Positions 1 to 8,124 of a DNA stretch of 64,000 bases are shown piece after piece. Each line of letters starts with the position of its first letter. Position 1 is the first letter of the stretch. Location: NCBI RefSeq assembly GCF_003148495.1, contig NZ_QGGH01000004.1:1-64000 (forward strand). The letters are read 5' to 3'. A program made the translations under genes and the position numbers. The notes under the pieces were generated by a model. The model searched no databases. It saw only the letters and a list, made by a program, of their open reading frames with translations, and was not told the origin of the DNA. This DNA is from Mesorhizobium loti. GTDB lineage: Bacteria > Pseudomonadota > Alphaproteobacteria > Rhizobiales > Rhizobiaceae.

Positions 1-1
1 G

Positions 2-121
2 CTCCAGCGCATGGCCGATCCCGCGGAGATCGCGGCGGTGGCTGCCTTTCTCGCGTCGTCGGACAGCAGCTTCATGACCGCCAGCGAAGTCGCCGTCGAC
101 GGCGGCCTGGCGCAACTCTGA
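2..121 (+). CDS. Short-chain dehydrogenase/reductase, C-terminal end (partial)
   Basis: The last 39 codons of a gene that begins before the window. The visible part reads MADPAEIAAVAAFLASSDSS then a VDGG segment, the standard C-terminal end of classical SDR NAD(P)-dependent oxidoreductases (helix after the active site, then the final strand with VDGG). Substrate cannot be inferred. It is followed on the same strand by a second SDR whose C-terminus has the same pattern (PEEIAAAVTFLASDDSS...VDGG), so the two look like tandem paralogues; even the bases after the two stop codons are nearly the same. Confidence 0.85.
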   Translation, partial: LQRMADPAEIAAVAAFLASSDSSFMTASEVAVDGGLAQL

Positions 122-169
122 CCCCGGCGCGATCCCGCATCTGGGCAGCACAACGAAGGATACAACATT

Positions 170-922
170 ATGAAAAAACTTGAAGGCAAAGTCGCAGTCA
201 TCACGGGCGGAAGCAGCGGGATCGGGTTGGCCACCGCCAAGCGCTTCGTGGAGGAAGGTGCGCACGTCGTGATCACCGGGCGACGGCAGAAAGAGTTGAA
301 GGAGGCTGCGGGCTTCATCGAGAGAAACGTTACGACGGTCGTGGGTGACGTGTCGCGCTTGGAGGACCTGGACCGGCTCTATGCCGTCGTGAAGGAGAAA
401 CATGGTCACATCGACGTTCTCTTCGCGAACGCTGGCGCGGGGACAATCGCACCGCTCGCAGTAGCTACTGAGGCCCACTTCGATCAGACCTTCGACGTGA
501 ACGTGAAGGGGCTGTTCTTCACGGTGCAGAAGGCCCTTCCCCTCTTCAAAGACGGCGGTTCGATTATTCTGAATTCTTCGGTTTCGAACGTGTTGGGGTT
601 GCCGGGGTTTAGCACATACGCCGCGAGTAAGGCGGCAGTGCGCAACTTCTCGCGCGCTTGGACACTGGAACTGAAAGACCGCAAAATCCGAGTGAATACG
701 ATGAGCCCCGGAGCAATCGAGACCCCCGCGTTGGAGACAACAACGGGCCTTACCCCTGAGCAAGCCGAGCAAGCGGTCGCCCAGTTTGCTTCACAGATCC
801 CAATGGGTCGCAGGGGCAAACCAGAGGAAATCGCGGCAGCTGTCACGTTCCTCGCCTCCGATGATAGTTCTTACATCACCGGTGTGGATCTCGCCGTTGA
901 TGGAGGCATGGCGCAGGTCTGA
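170..922 (+). CDS. SDR family oxidoreductase
   Basis: A full-length classical short-chain dehydrogenase (250 aa, the usual length). The cofactor motif TGGSSGIG lies at about residues 12-19, the NAG motif (NAGAG) at about 88-92, the catalytic serine in NSSVS at about 138-142, and the YAASK tyrosine/lysine pair at about 151-155. The C-terminal VDGG is intact. It therefore should oxidise or reduce an alcohol/ketone with NAD(P)H; the substrate is unknown. The ATG is preceded by an AAGGA ribosome site. It follows a paralogous SDR and precedes a dinucleotide-binding reductase, which suggests a small redox-detoxification or accessory cluster, but no regulator is visible to support one specific role. 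Confidence 0.93.
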   Translation: MKKLEGKVAVITGGSSGIGLATAKRFVEEGAHVVITGRRQKELKEAAGFIERNVTTVVGDVSRLEDLDRLYAVVKEKHGHIDVLFANAGAGTIAPLAVATEAHFDQTFDVNVKGLFFTVQKALPLFKDGGSIILNSSVSNVLGLPGFSTYAASKAAVRNFSRAWTLELKDRKIRVNTMSPGAIETPALETTTGLTPEQAEQAVAQFASQIPMGRRGKPEEIAAAVTFLASDDSSYITGVDLAVDGGMAQV

Positions 923-1020
923 CCCCGGCGCGGTCCCGTGGCTGGCCCTTCAGCCCCGCCAGTAGTGACCCCGCTTCTCAAACGTTAGTTCCAACACAAG
1001 ATAGGAATAGGAGAAGCATT

Positions 1021-1620
1021 ATGGGCTACGCAATCATCGGCTTCGGCAATATCGGCCGAGCACTGGCCAAGGCGTTTGCTCGCAAAGGCATCGACGTGTC
1101 CGTTGCAACCACGCGCGACCCGGAAAGCTTTGCAGCCGATGCGGCCGCGATCGGGCCCACGGTCATTCCAAAAACACTGGCGGACGCAGTCAAGGCGGAC
1201 ATCATCTTTTTGGCTGTCCGTTTCGAGTCGCACCCGGAGGTCGCCAAGGCGCTCGCCACCTGGCAGGGGAAGACCATCATCGATGTGACCAATGCCTACG
1301 GCGTGCCCCCCGAAAAACTGGGGGGACAGCCTTCTTCCAAGTTCGTTGCACAGGCATTCTCTGGTGCAAGGCTGGTCAAGGGCTTCAACCATTTGATAGC
1401 TGCCACCCTTGACCAAGACCCGGCCGTGCATGGTGGCAGGAGAGTCGTGTTCCTGGCGAGCGACGATGACGCTGCCGCAGCGGAGATCGGTGCGCTCGCG
1501 GAAAATCTCGGTTTCTCGCCGATCAAGCTTGGCGGGCTGTCGGAAGGTGGGCTGCTCGTCCAGGCGCGCGGAAATAGCTGGGGTCAGCTGATCTTCAAGG
1601 ACCTGGTCAAGTTCGATTGA
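1021..1620 (+). CDS. NADPH-dependent F420 reductase-like / dinucleotide-binding protein
   Basis: A 199-residue Rossmann protein of the COG2085 type. The nucleotide-binding loop is right at the N-terminus (GFGNIG, residues 7-12), followed by a second-strand region (VATTRD) and the conserved IIDVTNAYG segment near residue 88. These proteins resemble the NADPH-binding half of coenzyme F420:NADP oxidoreductase, but in proteobacteria without F420 they are usually annotated only as NAD(P)-binding oxidoreductases, and that is the safe reading here. AGGAG precedes the ATG. It lies in the same direction as the SDR before it and an NTF2-like gene after it. Confidence 0.8.
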   Translation: MGYAIIGFGNIGRALAKAFARKGIDVSVATTRDPESFAADAAAIGPTVIPKTLADAVKADIIFLAVRFESHPEVAKALATWQGKTIIDVTNAYGVPPEKLGGQPSSKFVAQAFSGARLVKGFNHLIAATLDQDPAVHGGRRVVFLASDDDAAAAEIGALAENLGFSPIKLGGLSEGGLLVQARGNSWGQLIFKDLVKFD

Positions 1621-1699
1621 TGAACACGACTGCCAACCGGCATGGCCACGATGCACGGATCGGATCGAGCGTGATGCGATCCGAAATGGAGAAATTCCC

Positions 1700-2113
1700 A
1701 TGAGCATTGAGAGGAACATCCAGACCGTGAGGGACTTCTTCGCCGCGATCGGCCGCGGCGACAGGGAGGCTCTGCTGGCGCTGGTCGCCGAAGACATCGA
1801 GTGGATCATTCCGGGCCAGGACTGGCCGCTGGCCGGAACGCGCCACGGACACGCCGGGCTGGCGGATTTGCTTGAGACGGCATCCAAGTCGATAGAAACG
1901 TCCACTGAACCTCGGGAGTTCGTGGCGCAAGGAGACCGGGTGTTGGTCCTCGGCGTCGCTACGGGGAGGATCAAAGCCACAAACAAGACGTTCGAGGACG
2001 ACTGGATCTTCGCCATCACGGTCCAGGACGGTAGACTGACCAAAATCCGTGAATACGTTGACACGCAAGCGCTGGCCCGGGCCTCGCAGTTGGACGCGCC
2101 CGGGCCGGCTTAG
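1700..2113 (+). CDS. SnoaL/NTF2-like nuclear transport factor 2 family protein
   Basis: A 137-residue protein with the pattern of the NTF2-like cone fold: an N-terminal helix (NIQTVRDFFAAIGRGDREALLALVAEDIEWIIPG in pieces), then strands carrying RVLVLGVATGRI, and a final strand DGRLTKIREYVDT. Members act as ketosteroid-isomerase-like or hydrolase-like enzymes or as small-ligand binders. No catalytic assignment can be made from sequence alone. It lies between the dinucleotide-binding reductase and a methyltransferase on the same strand. Confidence 0.8.
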   Translation: MSIERNIQTVRDFFAAIGRGDREALLALVAEDIEWIIPGQDWPLAGTRHGHAGLADLLETASKSIETSTEPREFVAQGDRVLVLGVATGRIKATNKTFEDDWIFAITVQDGRLTKIREYVDTQALARASQLDAPGPA

Positions 2114-2212
2114 AGCTGGCAGACTGCGGCCGACGGTTCGGGTGAATCAGCCGAAAACCGCCTCATTGTTCGCCGCGCACTCGTCGAATGCCCAACCGTA
2201 AAGGAGATTCCG

Positions 2213-2845
2213 ATGTACGACCAATCCAAGCTATCCGAGTTGACCCGGTTCGCACGTATAGATGCGGGCTCCACCGTCATTGACGTGTACCCAGGCGACG
2301 GAGACTGGACGCGCCTGTTCTCCGACGTCGTGGGACCCAAAGGGCGAGTCTTCAGCTTTGTGCCGGCCGAAGTCGCCCACTTCAAGAACGATCCGGTCGG
2401 CCGCATCCAGACGCTCTCGAAGGAGCCGGGCCGAGGGAACGTCGAGGCCGTCTCAGCGGACCTCGTGGCGATGTCAGAGGTCACGCAACCAGCGGATGTG
2501 CTGTGGCTGCACCTGTTCTACCACGATCTCCACACCGCGCTGATCCAGGCGAGGGGCGCGACGGCGGCCGACTTCAATCGAGCCGTCTACGATCGGCTGA
2601 AGCCTGGTGGGTCCTACGTCATCGTAGACCACGCCGCCGGCGTCGGGGCGGGCACGAGCGACGCCCAGTCGCTGCATCGGATTGAGCCTGCATCTGTTCG
2701 CGAGGAGGTCGAGGCGGCCGGCTTTGTACTGGACGCGGAAAGCACCATCCTCGCGAACAATGATGATGCGCATTCGATCAAGGTGTTTGATCCCTCGATC
2801 AAGGGCGAGACCGATCGCTTCGCCTACCGATTTTTGAAGATCTAA
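2213..2845 (+). CDS. Class I SAM-dependent methyltransferase-like protein
   Basis: 210 residues with a methyltransferase fold. The first motif is degenerate (VIDVYPGDGDWTRLFSDVVGP in pieces, residues 22-42, against the usual DxGxGxG); the later YDRLKPGGSYVIVDHAAG segment (about 129-146) is the typical post-motif strand-turn of this family. The ATG has a good AAGGAG six bases upstream. Substrate unknown. It is the last gene before the IS30-family element, and the 135 bases in between contain no gene. Confidence 0.8.
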   Translation: MYDQSKLSELTRFARIDAGSTVIDVYPGDGDWTRLFSDVVGPKGRVFSFVPAEVAHFKNDPVGRIQTLSKEPGRGNVEAVSADLVAMSEVTQPADVLWLHLFYHDLHTALIQARGATAADFNRAVYDRLKPGGSYVIVDHAAGVGAGTSDAQSLHRIEPASVREEVEAAGFVLDAESTILANNDDAHSIKVFDPSIKGETDRFAYRFLKI

Positions 2846-2980
2846 CACTGAGCTATTCGCCAACGATGAGGTCGGCACTCTTACGGGACGCGGCTTTGAC
2901 AAGTGCGACGACCGATTGTGGGTTGGTTTCGGAACGACAGCTCACCGCAGAAGCTGGTTGAAACCGGATCGTCCGCTGTC

Positions 2981-4202
2981 GGCGGCGGGTTCAACCGATC
3001 GCTGCAACACACTCAGCGAACTTCTCCGCTGGGGTCTGATAGAGCAAGGTCTTTCTGGGGCGTTCGTTGAGCTGCCGCGCGATGGCGCTGAGCTTTGCCT
3101 GGCTGTGCAGGGACAGGTCGGTGCCACGTGGCAGATATTGGCGCAGCAGTCGGTTGGTGTTTTCATTCGAGCCGCGCTGCCAGGGTGATCGAGGATCGCA
3201 GAAGTAGACCTCGACGTCCGTGGCCAGTGTCAGCCGCTGGTGGTCGGCAAGCTCTTTGCCTCGGTCCCATGTCAGCGATTGATAGAGTTCCCCGGGCAAT
3301 TTCTGCGACTGCTTGATTAGGGCTGAGACGACGCTTTCGGTATCTTTGTTGGCGACCTTGATCAGCATCACATAGCGCGAGTGACGCTCGACCAGCGTCG
3401 CCACGTAGCTGTTCTTGGACCCGCCGATGAGGTCGCCCTCCCAGTGGCCGGGAACTGCTCGATCTTCGACGGTTGCGGGCCGTTCGCTGATGGAGATTGC
3501 ATCCTTGATCTGGCCCAGCCCACTCCGCTTCATGCTGGCGTGCCGGGAACGGCGGATCGTGCGCCTGGCTCTAAGATGCTCCAGCAGCTCCTTTTTCAGC
3601 ACTCCACGTGCCTGGATGAACAGGCTGCGATAGATCGTTTCGTGCGACACCTGGTTATGCGGCTCCCCTGGGTAGGTGCGCTTGAGCCAGCCGGCAATCT
3701 GCTCTGGCGACCATTTCCGCTGCAGCTTGACCGATACTGTCCGGGCTAGGGACGGACAGCAAGCCAGCTTGCACAGCTTGGGGCGCAGGGCCCGATCCCA
3801 AGCGGCGTGATCGGAACGTGCTGCTCTATACCGATCAGGCCCGCCATTGCGAAGGATCTCACGACTGATCGTGGACGGCGATCGACCCAGTGTGTGGGCG
3901 ATCGAACGCAAAGAGCACCGCGTACTGAGCCCTCGGGATATCTCCTCCCGCTCGCCCCTTGGGCGCCCGTCGCCGCTCGGCTGGGCGAATGCCGCCGGCT
4001 GGGGAGATCACCGAGAACACCGATGATGACGCCCGATCAAACCGCCGCCCAATCGACTTCATCGACTCGCCAGCCTGCCATCGATCCCAGATCTCCGATC
4101 GCTGGACAGCAGAATAATAGATGCGACGTCGCTGCTTCATGGCCCACACTCCATCTTTGATGAAAGACTAGTGTGTTGCCCTCACCGATTGAGCCCACCG
4201 CC
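2981..4202 (-). mobile_element. IS30-family insertion sequence
   Basis: A complete element about 1.2 kb long. The ends are imperfect inverted repeats of 33 bases: 2981-3013 (starting GGCGGCGGGTTCAA) against the complement of 4170-4202 (starting GGCGGTGGGCTCAA), with the inner parts both ending in CAACACACT. Between them lies one transposase gene on the minus strand, broken by a frameshift. I could not see a clear target duplication at the two junctions. The element separates the accessory enzyme cluster on its left from the sigma factor/protease operon on its right. Confidence 0.85.
2991..4149 (-). pseudogene. IS30-family transposase, frameshifted
   Basis: The N-terminal part (from 4149, MKQRRRIYYSAVQRSEIWDRW in pieces) carries the first helix-turn-helix domain. 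The rest (to 2991) runs in another frame and carries the second HTH (LRSIAHTLGRSPSTISREI in pieces) and the whole catalytic domain. The DDE residues are all present: HWEGDLIGG, LTWDRGKEL and GSNENTNRLL. The change of frame falls near 3940-3960, where the reading passes from RPAERRRAPKG into GEREEISRGLS; IS30 transposases are normally a single unbroken frame and usually have a few more residues at this point, so a small deletion is likely. Transposition from this copy is probably lost unless ribosomes slip here. Confidence 0.85.
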
Positions 4203-4355
4203 CATCCCGGTCATTCGACAACCGGTGGCGAATGACTGTTCTGATTTAATGTAGTTACTGCGCGTGCCAGCCTCGGGCTTCCGCTGCCCACCCGTCTCAG
4301 CCATTGGCGGCAGTCAGTTGATTGAGTTTTGACCCAAACCCACTTCGACTGACCT

Positions 4356-5795
4356 TTACTCCTTTGCCGCCGCCTTGATATCCAGCAGCCCGTAGCCAAA
4401 ATCATTGTCGCGTCCCTTGGGGCCGAGATCCCTGGCCGTTGCCGCCAGCGCCTTTTCGATGTCGTCGGCCGAGCGGTCGGGCGCGGCATGGATGAGATTG
4501 GCGATGGCGCCGCTCACGATCGCAGCCGCAAACGAGGTGCCGGTGACCACGTCCGAGCCGGCGCCGCTCGGTGCCACCATCTCGACGCCGGGCGCCGAGA
4601 TGAAGACATAGGCGCCGCGATTGGCCTGCGGCATCAGCCCGTCCTTCGCGTCGGTGGCGGTTACCGCGATGACGCCGTCGAAGGCGGCCGGATAACCGTA
4701 GGGTGCTTTCGGCCCGTTGTTGCCGGCGGCAGCTACCAGCACCATGCCGAGCGCGCGGGCATTGCGGCAGGCGATGCCGAGCAGGTCGTTCTTCGGCCCG
4801 ACAAAGCTCATGTTGATGATGCGAACGTCTTGGCTCGCCGCCCAGTCGAGCGCCGCCAGGATGACGTCCATGGTCGACTTGCCGCCCTCGAAGGCACGGG
4901 CGTGGTAGATCCTGGCCCCGGGCGCCATGCCCTCCAGCGCGCCGACGCCGGCGATCAGGCCGTCGATAGACGTACCGTGATCGCGCTTTTCGATCGGCAC
5001 GTCGGGCATGGCGTCGAACTGCCCGGCAATGACGCCTGACAGCGCCGGATTGGTGTCGTCGATGCCGGTGTCTATGACCGCGATGCGGACGTTTTCGCCG
5101 CTCGCCTGTTTGGCATCGAGGGCGATGCGGTCGAAGGCATAATTGACGATGCCGGCGGCCTGCTGCAGCGAATAGACATGGTTGGGCTCGCGCCGCTGGG
5201 TGCGGCCGTCGGCAGCCAGTTGCGCCAGCACGACGCCGACGGGCCGGCCGTCGGGAATTCCGAAGCGCACCAGCGTGGTGCCAAGCAGCCGCGACTGGCG
5301 CTGTGAGCGCACCTGCAGGCCGAAGGAGGCGGCGATCTGCTGGACCGCGCCGGCATCGCCGTCGACGGTCACCAGCACCTCGTCGGGCACGAAATCGCCA
5401 ACCACCGCGCGCGGTGGCTGAACGGCGATGAGATCGGTCGGCGAGACGATCGGGCCACTAGTAGGCGGAGGGCCTGCCTGAGTGTCGGCAGGTGGCGTCG
5501 CCGGTTCTGGCCGTGGCGTCGGCACCGGTGCCGGAGGTGCCGCCGGGTTGGGGAACAGGTCGACGATCAGCGCCGGCAGGAACACCGCGCCGGACTGCGC
5601 CGCATCCGATCCGCTCTTTGTGTCAGTGCCATCCTTGGCGCAGTCGGCTCCCGCCGCGTTGGTCCCGTTGCGGCAGTCGATTTTCGTCTGATCTGGATTG
5701 GGGTCGTTGGTTTGCGCTGACGCAGGCACGGCGGCGATTGTCATCGCCGCCGCAAGCATTGCCGCAAATCGAATGACTGCCTCAGCCGCCATCAA
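4356..5795 (-). CDS. S8 family serine peptidase (subtilisin-like), secreted
   Basis: 479 residues. A signal peptide (1-27, ending ASA-Q) is followed by a Pro/Ala-rich linker (80-115), a propeptide-like domain (about 135-210: PDEVLVTV, then GLQV, then VRFGIPDGRP, ending EPNHVYSLQQ) and a subtilisin domain (about 215-479). The catalytic triad is intact: Asp242 in VIDTGID, His273 in DHGTS and Ser421 in GTSFAAA; the oxyanion Asn359 is in AAGNNG. It should be an active endopeptidase in the periplasm or outside. Its start overlaps the end of the anti-sigma gene by 14 bases, so it is the third gene of a sigma/anti-sigma/protease operon and may act on, or be held in check by, that anti-sigma protein (inference). 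Confidence 0.92.
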   Translation of the reverse strand: MMAAEAVIRFAAMLAAAMTIAAVPASAQTNDPNPDQTKIDCRNGTNAAGADCAKDGTDTKSGSDAAQSGAVFLPALIVDLFPNPAAPPAPVPTPRPEPATPPADTQAGPPPTSGPIVSPTDLIAVQPPRAVVGDFVPDEVLVTVDGDAGAVQQIAASFGLQVRSQRQSRLLGTTLVRFGIPDGRPVGVVLAQLAADGRTQRREPNHVYSLQQAAGIVNYAFDRIALDAKQASGENVRIAVIDTGIDDTNPALSGVIAGQFDAMPDVPIEKRDHGTSIDGLIAGVGALEGMAPGARIYHARAFEGGKSTMDVILAALDWAASQDVRIINMSFVGPKNDLLGIACRNARALGMVLVAAAGNNGPKAPYGYPAAFDGVIAVTATDAKDGLMPQANRGAYVFISAPGVEMVAPSGAGSDVVTGTSFAAAIVSGAIANLIHAAPDRSADDIEKALAATARDLGPKGRDNDFGYGLLDIKAAAKE

Positions 5796-6450
5796 CCGGT
5801 TTCCTTCCCTCGATCACAGTCTCCGTAAAAGGCTGGGCGGCAATAAGGCCGATTTGCTTCGTGTAGTCGGCTGCGTTGGCGGCCGGCATGCCAAGCCGGA
5901 ACACGCCGTCGGCGGTCGGTCCACCGATGATCTTCAGACCGTTGCTGCCGAGGAACCCCGAAATGTCCGACATCCTTGCATCCGGCTTGAACTTGACCAG
6001 GGCGAACGGCATTTTCGCCAGATCGTCTTCAGCGCCGGCAATCTCGAAATCATTTCCCTTGCCGCCAGGCTCGACAAACGACTGCACCATGACCAGGGCC
6101 AGCAGAACCGCGGCCGCGGCCCAGGCGACACCGACCGGCACCGCCATGAAGCGGCCCCAGGCCTGCGCCAGCCAGGATGAACCTGCCGGCTTGCGCGCAG
6201 GTCCAGCCTCGGCGTCCAACGCCTTGGCGAAGCGGCTGAGTGCATCGGCCGGCGGCCGGATCGCTTCGTTGGCGGCCGTGGCGCCGGAGAATTCGGCTTC
6301 CGCCTCGCCAAGGGCGGCAAGTGCGGCCGGATCGCTGGCCAGCCATTCTTCGATCGCTTCCAGATCCGAACCTTCCAGCGAGCCGTTCAGATAGAACGGC
6401 AGCAGCGTTTCCATTTGATCGCGGCGCGACATCTTTTCAGCGGCACTCAT
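5782..6450 (-). CDS. Anti-sigma factor, single-pass membrane protein with propeptide-like ectodomain
   Basis: 222 residues from the ATG that overlaps the sigma gene stop (ATGA, 6447-6450). Residues 1-80 are a cytoplasmic domain without the zinc-binding HxxxCxxC of many anti-sigmas (LLPFYLNGSLEGSDLEAIEEWL in pieces). A single membrane helix lies at about 104-124. The outside part (147-214: FALVKFKPDARMSDI, then GLKIIGGP, then VFRLGMP) has the strand-helix-strand order of subtilisin propeptide/I9-like inhibitor domains and parallels the propeptide of the protease encoded just downstream. It likely binds the ECF sigma factor and releases it on an extracytoplasmic signal. A longer upstream frame exists but would lie inside the sigma gene. 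Confidence 0.85.
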   Translation of the reverse strand: MSAAEKMSRRDQMETLLPFYLNGSLEGSDLEAIEEWLASDPAALAALGEAEAEFSGATAANEAIRPPADALSRFAKALDAEAGPARKPAGSSWLAQAWGRFMAVPVGVAWAAAAVLLALVMVQSFVEPGGKGNDFEIAGAEDDLAKMPFALVKFKPDARMSDISGFLGSNGLKIIGGPTADGVFRLGMPAANAADYTKQIGLIAAQPFTETVIEGRKPVDGG

Positions 6451-7073
6451 GGCCACCCCCTGTCGTAACCGGCGGCCTTGAGGGCTTCGCCGAGTTTCTT
6501 GCGGGCGTAGAACATCCGGGTCTTGACCGTCGCGACCGGAATGTCGAGCACCTCGCCGATCTCGCTCACCGACTGTCCGTGATAATAGGCAAGGTCGATC
6601 ACAACGCGATGCTCTTCCGGCAAGGCGTCGACGAAGCGTCGCAAGGCGGCGGCCTTGTCTTCCTTCATGGTGACGACTTCCGGCGTGTCGGCGCCGTCGG
6701 GCACCGCGGCGGCGGCCTCGTCGTCGATCCAGTCTTCCTTCTTCTTGCGCAGCAAGGACAGCGCCTTGAAACGGGCGATGCCGAGCAGCCATGTCGAGAC
6801 TTCGGAGCGTCCCTCGAAGCCTGGCGCCTGGCGCCACAGTTCGAGGAACACTTCATTGGCGATATCGTCAGCCATCATTTCCGATCCCGTCTGGCGCGCC
6901 ACGAAGCGGTAGACCCGCGCGTGGTGACGCATGAACAGGAGCCGCACGGCGGCACGGTCGCCCTTCGCGACCCGGTCGACGAGCGCGCGATCGGTCTCCG
7001 TCGCTGCCGTCATGGCCGGTTGAGCCGCCTGGCTCCTGTCTGCTCTGTCGCCGATCGGTCCAAAAAGGTTCAT
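6447..7073 (-). CDS. ECF-type RNA polymerase sigma-70 factor
   Basis: 208 residues with the two-domain architecture of group 4 sigma factors: sigma region 2 at about 27-110 (ALVDRVAKGDRAAVRLLFMRH in pieces, then IANEVFLELWRQ and STWLLGIARFKALSLLR) and region 4 at about 145-197 (LPEEHRVVIDLAYY, then the HTH SVSEIGEVLDIPVATVKTRMF in pieces). The start at 7073 has GGAGG directly abutting the ATG; 7013 (MTAATETDRAL) is an alternative start. A frame extending to 7190 is rejected because it would run into the neighbouring gene. It is the first gene of the sigma/anti-sigma/protease operon and probably controls its own transcription. Confidence 0.9.
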   Translation of the reverse strand: MNLFGPIGDRADRSQAAQPAMTAATETDRALVDRVAKGDRAAVRLLFMRHHARVYRFVARQTGSEMMADDIANEVFLELWRQAPGFEGRSEVSTWLLGIARFKALSLLRKKKEDWIDDEAAAAVPDGADTPEVVTMKEDKAAALRRFVDALPEEHRVVIDLAYYHGQSVSEIGEVLDIPVATVKTRMFYARKKLGEALKAAGYDRGWP

Positions 7074-7098
7074 CCTCCGCCAAGGAATTTTGCGGAGG
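7074..7098 (-). promoter_or_regulatory. Hairpin covering the ribosome site of the sigma gene
   Basis: In the message the sequence CCTCCGC (7092-7098 side) can pair with GCGGAGG (7074-7080 side), with an 11-base loop. GCGGAGG includes the only Shine-Dalgarno-like sequence next to the 7073 ATG, so the stem would hide it. This could limit translation of the sigma factor. It is seen directly as an inverted repeat; the function is inference. Confidence 0.45.
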
Positions 7099-7134
7099 CT
7101 AACCGAAGTCATTAGGTGTTGCCAGAGGCAGGAC

Positions 7135-7168
7135 CTTCCCTTCTCCCACAACAAGGGGAGAAGGGAAG
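7135..7168. repeat. Palindromic intergenic repeat / possible terminator
   Basis: CTTCCCTTCTCCC and its complement GGGAGAAGGGAAG flank an 8-base centre, forming a 13-base perfect stem. Short palindromes of this CCTTCTCCC type are very common between rhizobial genes. It lies just past the end of the phosphodiesterase-like gene (stop at 7187, minus strand) and before the sigma gene, so it may also help stop transcription of the former; it has no T-run. Confidence 0.6.
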
Positions 7169-7186
7169 AGCTCTGCGACCCGCTTC

Positions 7187-8026
7187 TCACCCCAAGAACG
7201 GCTTCGCCTTCATCGTCGCTGGCACGGGAACACCCAGCCGGCTCAGCACTGTCGGCGCCAGCTGCAGCTGGTCGAGCAGGGTGTCAGCCTGCGGACCCTT
7301 GCCGGCCCCGAAATAATACAGCGCGAAATCCTGCATCTCGTCGTCATGGCCGCCATGATGGCCACGATCGGTCTGGCCGTGGTCGGCGGTGACCATGACC
7401 TCGTAGCCGGCTTCGATCCAGCGCGGCAGGAAGGCCGCCAGCATGCCGTCCATCGCATAGACGGCATGGTCCATCTCGTGGCAGTCATGGCCGAAGCGGT
7501 GGCCCATCGAATCCAGCGTGCAGGTGTGCAGGATGCCGTAGTCGATGCCGTGGCGTTTGGTCAGCATGGTCAGGGTCGCGAATAGGTCGACGTCGCTCGG
7601 CGTCATCTGGTTGCGAGCGTTGTAGCCGGTCATGGTGTGGAAGCGGCCATGCGTGATCGGCCCGCTCGGCTCGTCGAATTCCATGTCCTCGACCAGGTCG
7701 AACGGATAGGCGCGGAAGAACTCCGACCAGTAGGAATGTGTCACCGCACCCGTCTTGCCGCCCGCCTTGCTGACTTCGGAGAAGATATCGGGCTGCGCGA
7801 CGCGGAACCGGTTCTCGTTGGACAGGATGCCGTGCACCTGCGGCGAAACCCCGGTATGGATCGAGGCGTAGCAGCAGGCCGAGGTCGACGGCAGCACGGA
7901 GCGCATCTTCCAGACCCGCGCCTCGCCCGATTGCACCCAGCCTTCGAGGTTGCCCATCAGCCGGCGCCAATTGCGATAGGGCACGCCGTCGAGGATGATC
8001 AGCAAAAGCTTGGATTTGAGCGCCAT
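7187..8026 (-). CDS. Alkaline phosphatase superfamily / phosphodiesterase-nucleotide pyrophosphatase-like protein
   Basis: 279 residues from the ATG at 8026, which has AAGGAG six bases upstream. The features of the alkaline phosphatase fold are present: an N-terminal IILDGVPYRNW metal strand, a Ser/Thr-rich nucleophile region (VLPSTSACCYASIHTG in pieces, about 45-60), and metal-binding HTCTLDSMGHRFG, then VTADHGQTDRGHHGGHDDE in pieces. It resembles type I phosphodiesterase/nucleotide pyrophosphatase proteins. No signal peptide is seen. It is the last gene of the run that starts with the CocE-like hydrolase and the peptide ABC importer, so its substrate may be a phosphorylated or phosphonate-like compound taken up by that system (inference). 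Confidence 0.82.
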   Translation of the reverse strand: MALKSKLLLIILDGVPYRNWRRLMGNLEGWVQSGEARVWKMRSVLPSTSACCYASIHTGVSPQVHGILSNENRFRVAQPDIFSEVSKAGGKTGAVTHSYWSEFFRAYPFDLVEDMEFDEPSGPITHGRFHTMTGYNARNQMTPSDVDLFATLTMLTKRHGIDYGILHTCTLDSMGHRFGHDCHEMDHAVYAMDGMLAAFLPRWIEAGYEVMVTADHGQTDRGHHGGHDDEMQDFALYYFGAGKGPQADTLLDQLQLAPTVLSRLGVPVPATMKAKPFLG

Positions 8027-8124
8027 GGGCGGCTCCTTGCAATTTGGCAGTTGAAACGGGAACGCCGTGTGCCGTTTGGGCACACAGCGTTCTTGATAAA
8101 TGAAATCGGACGATCAGATTTCGG

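Noticed and set aside
985..2064. Open frame on minus strand over the dinucleotide-binding reductase
   Set aside because: Overlaps two plausible plus-strand genes and has no recognisable domain.
2970..2985. Target-site duplication of the IS30 element
   Set aside because: The flanks at 2981 and 4202 do not show a convincing direct repeat of 2-8 bases.
6451..6837. N-terminal extension of the anti-sigma frame
   Set aside because: The extended frame gives an Arg-rich low-complexity sequence inside the sigma gene; the ATGA start at 6450 gives the sensible protein.
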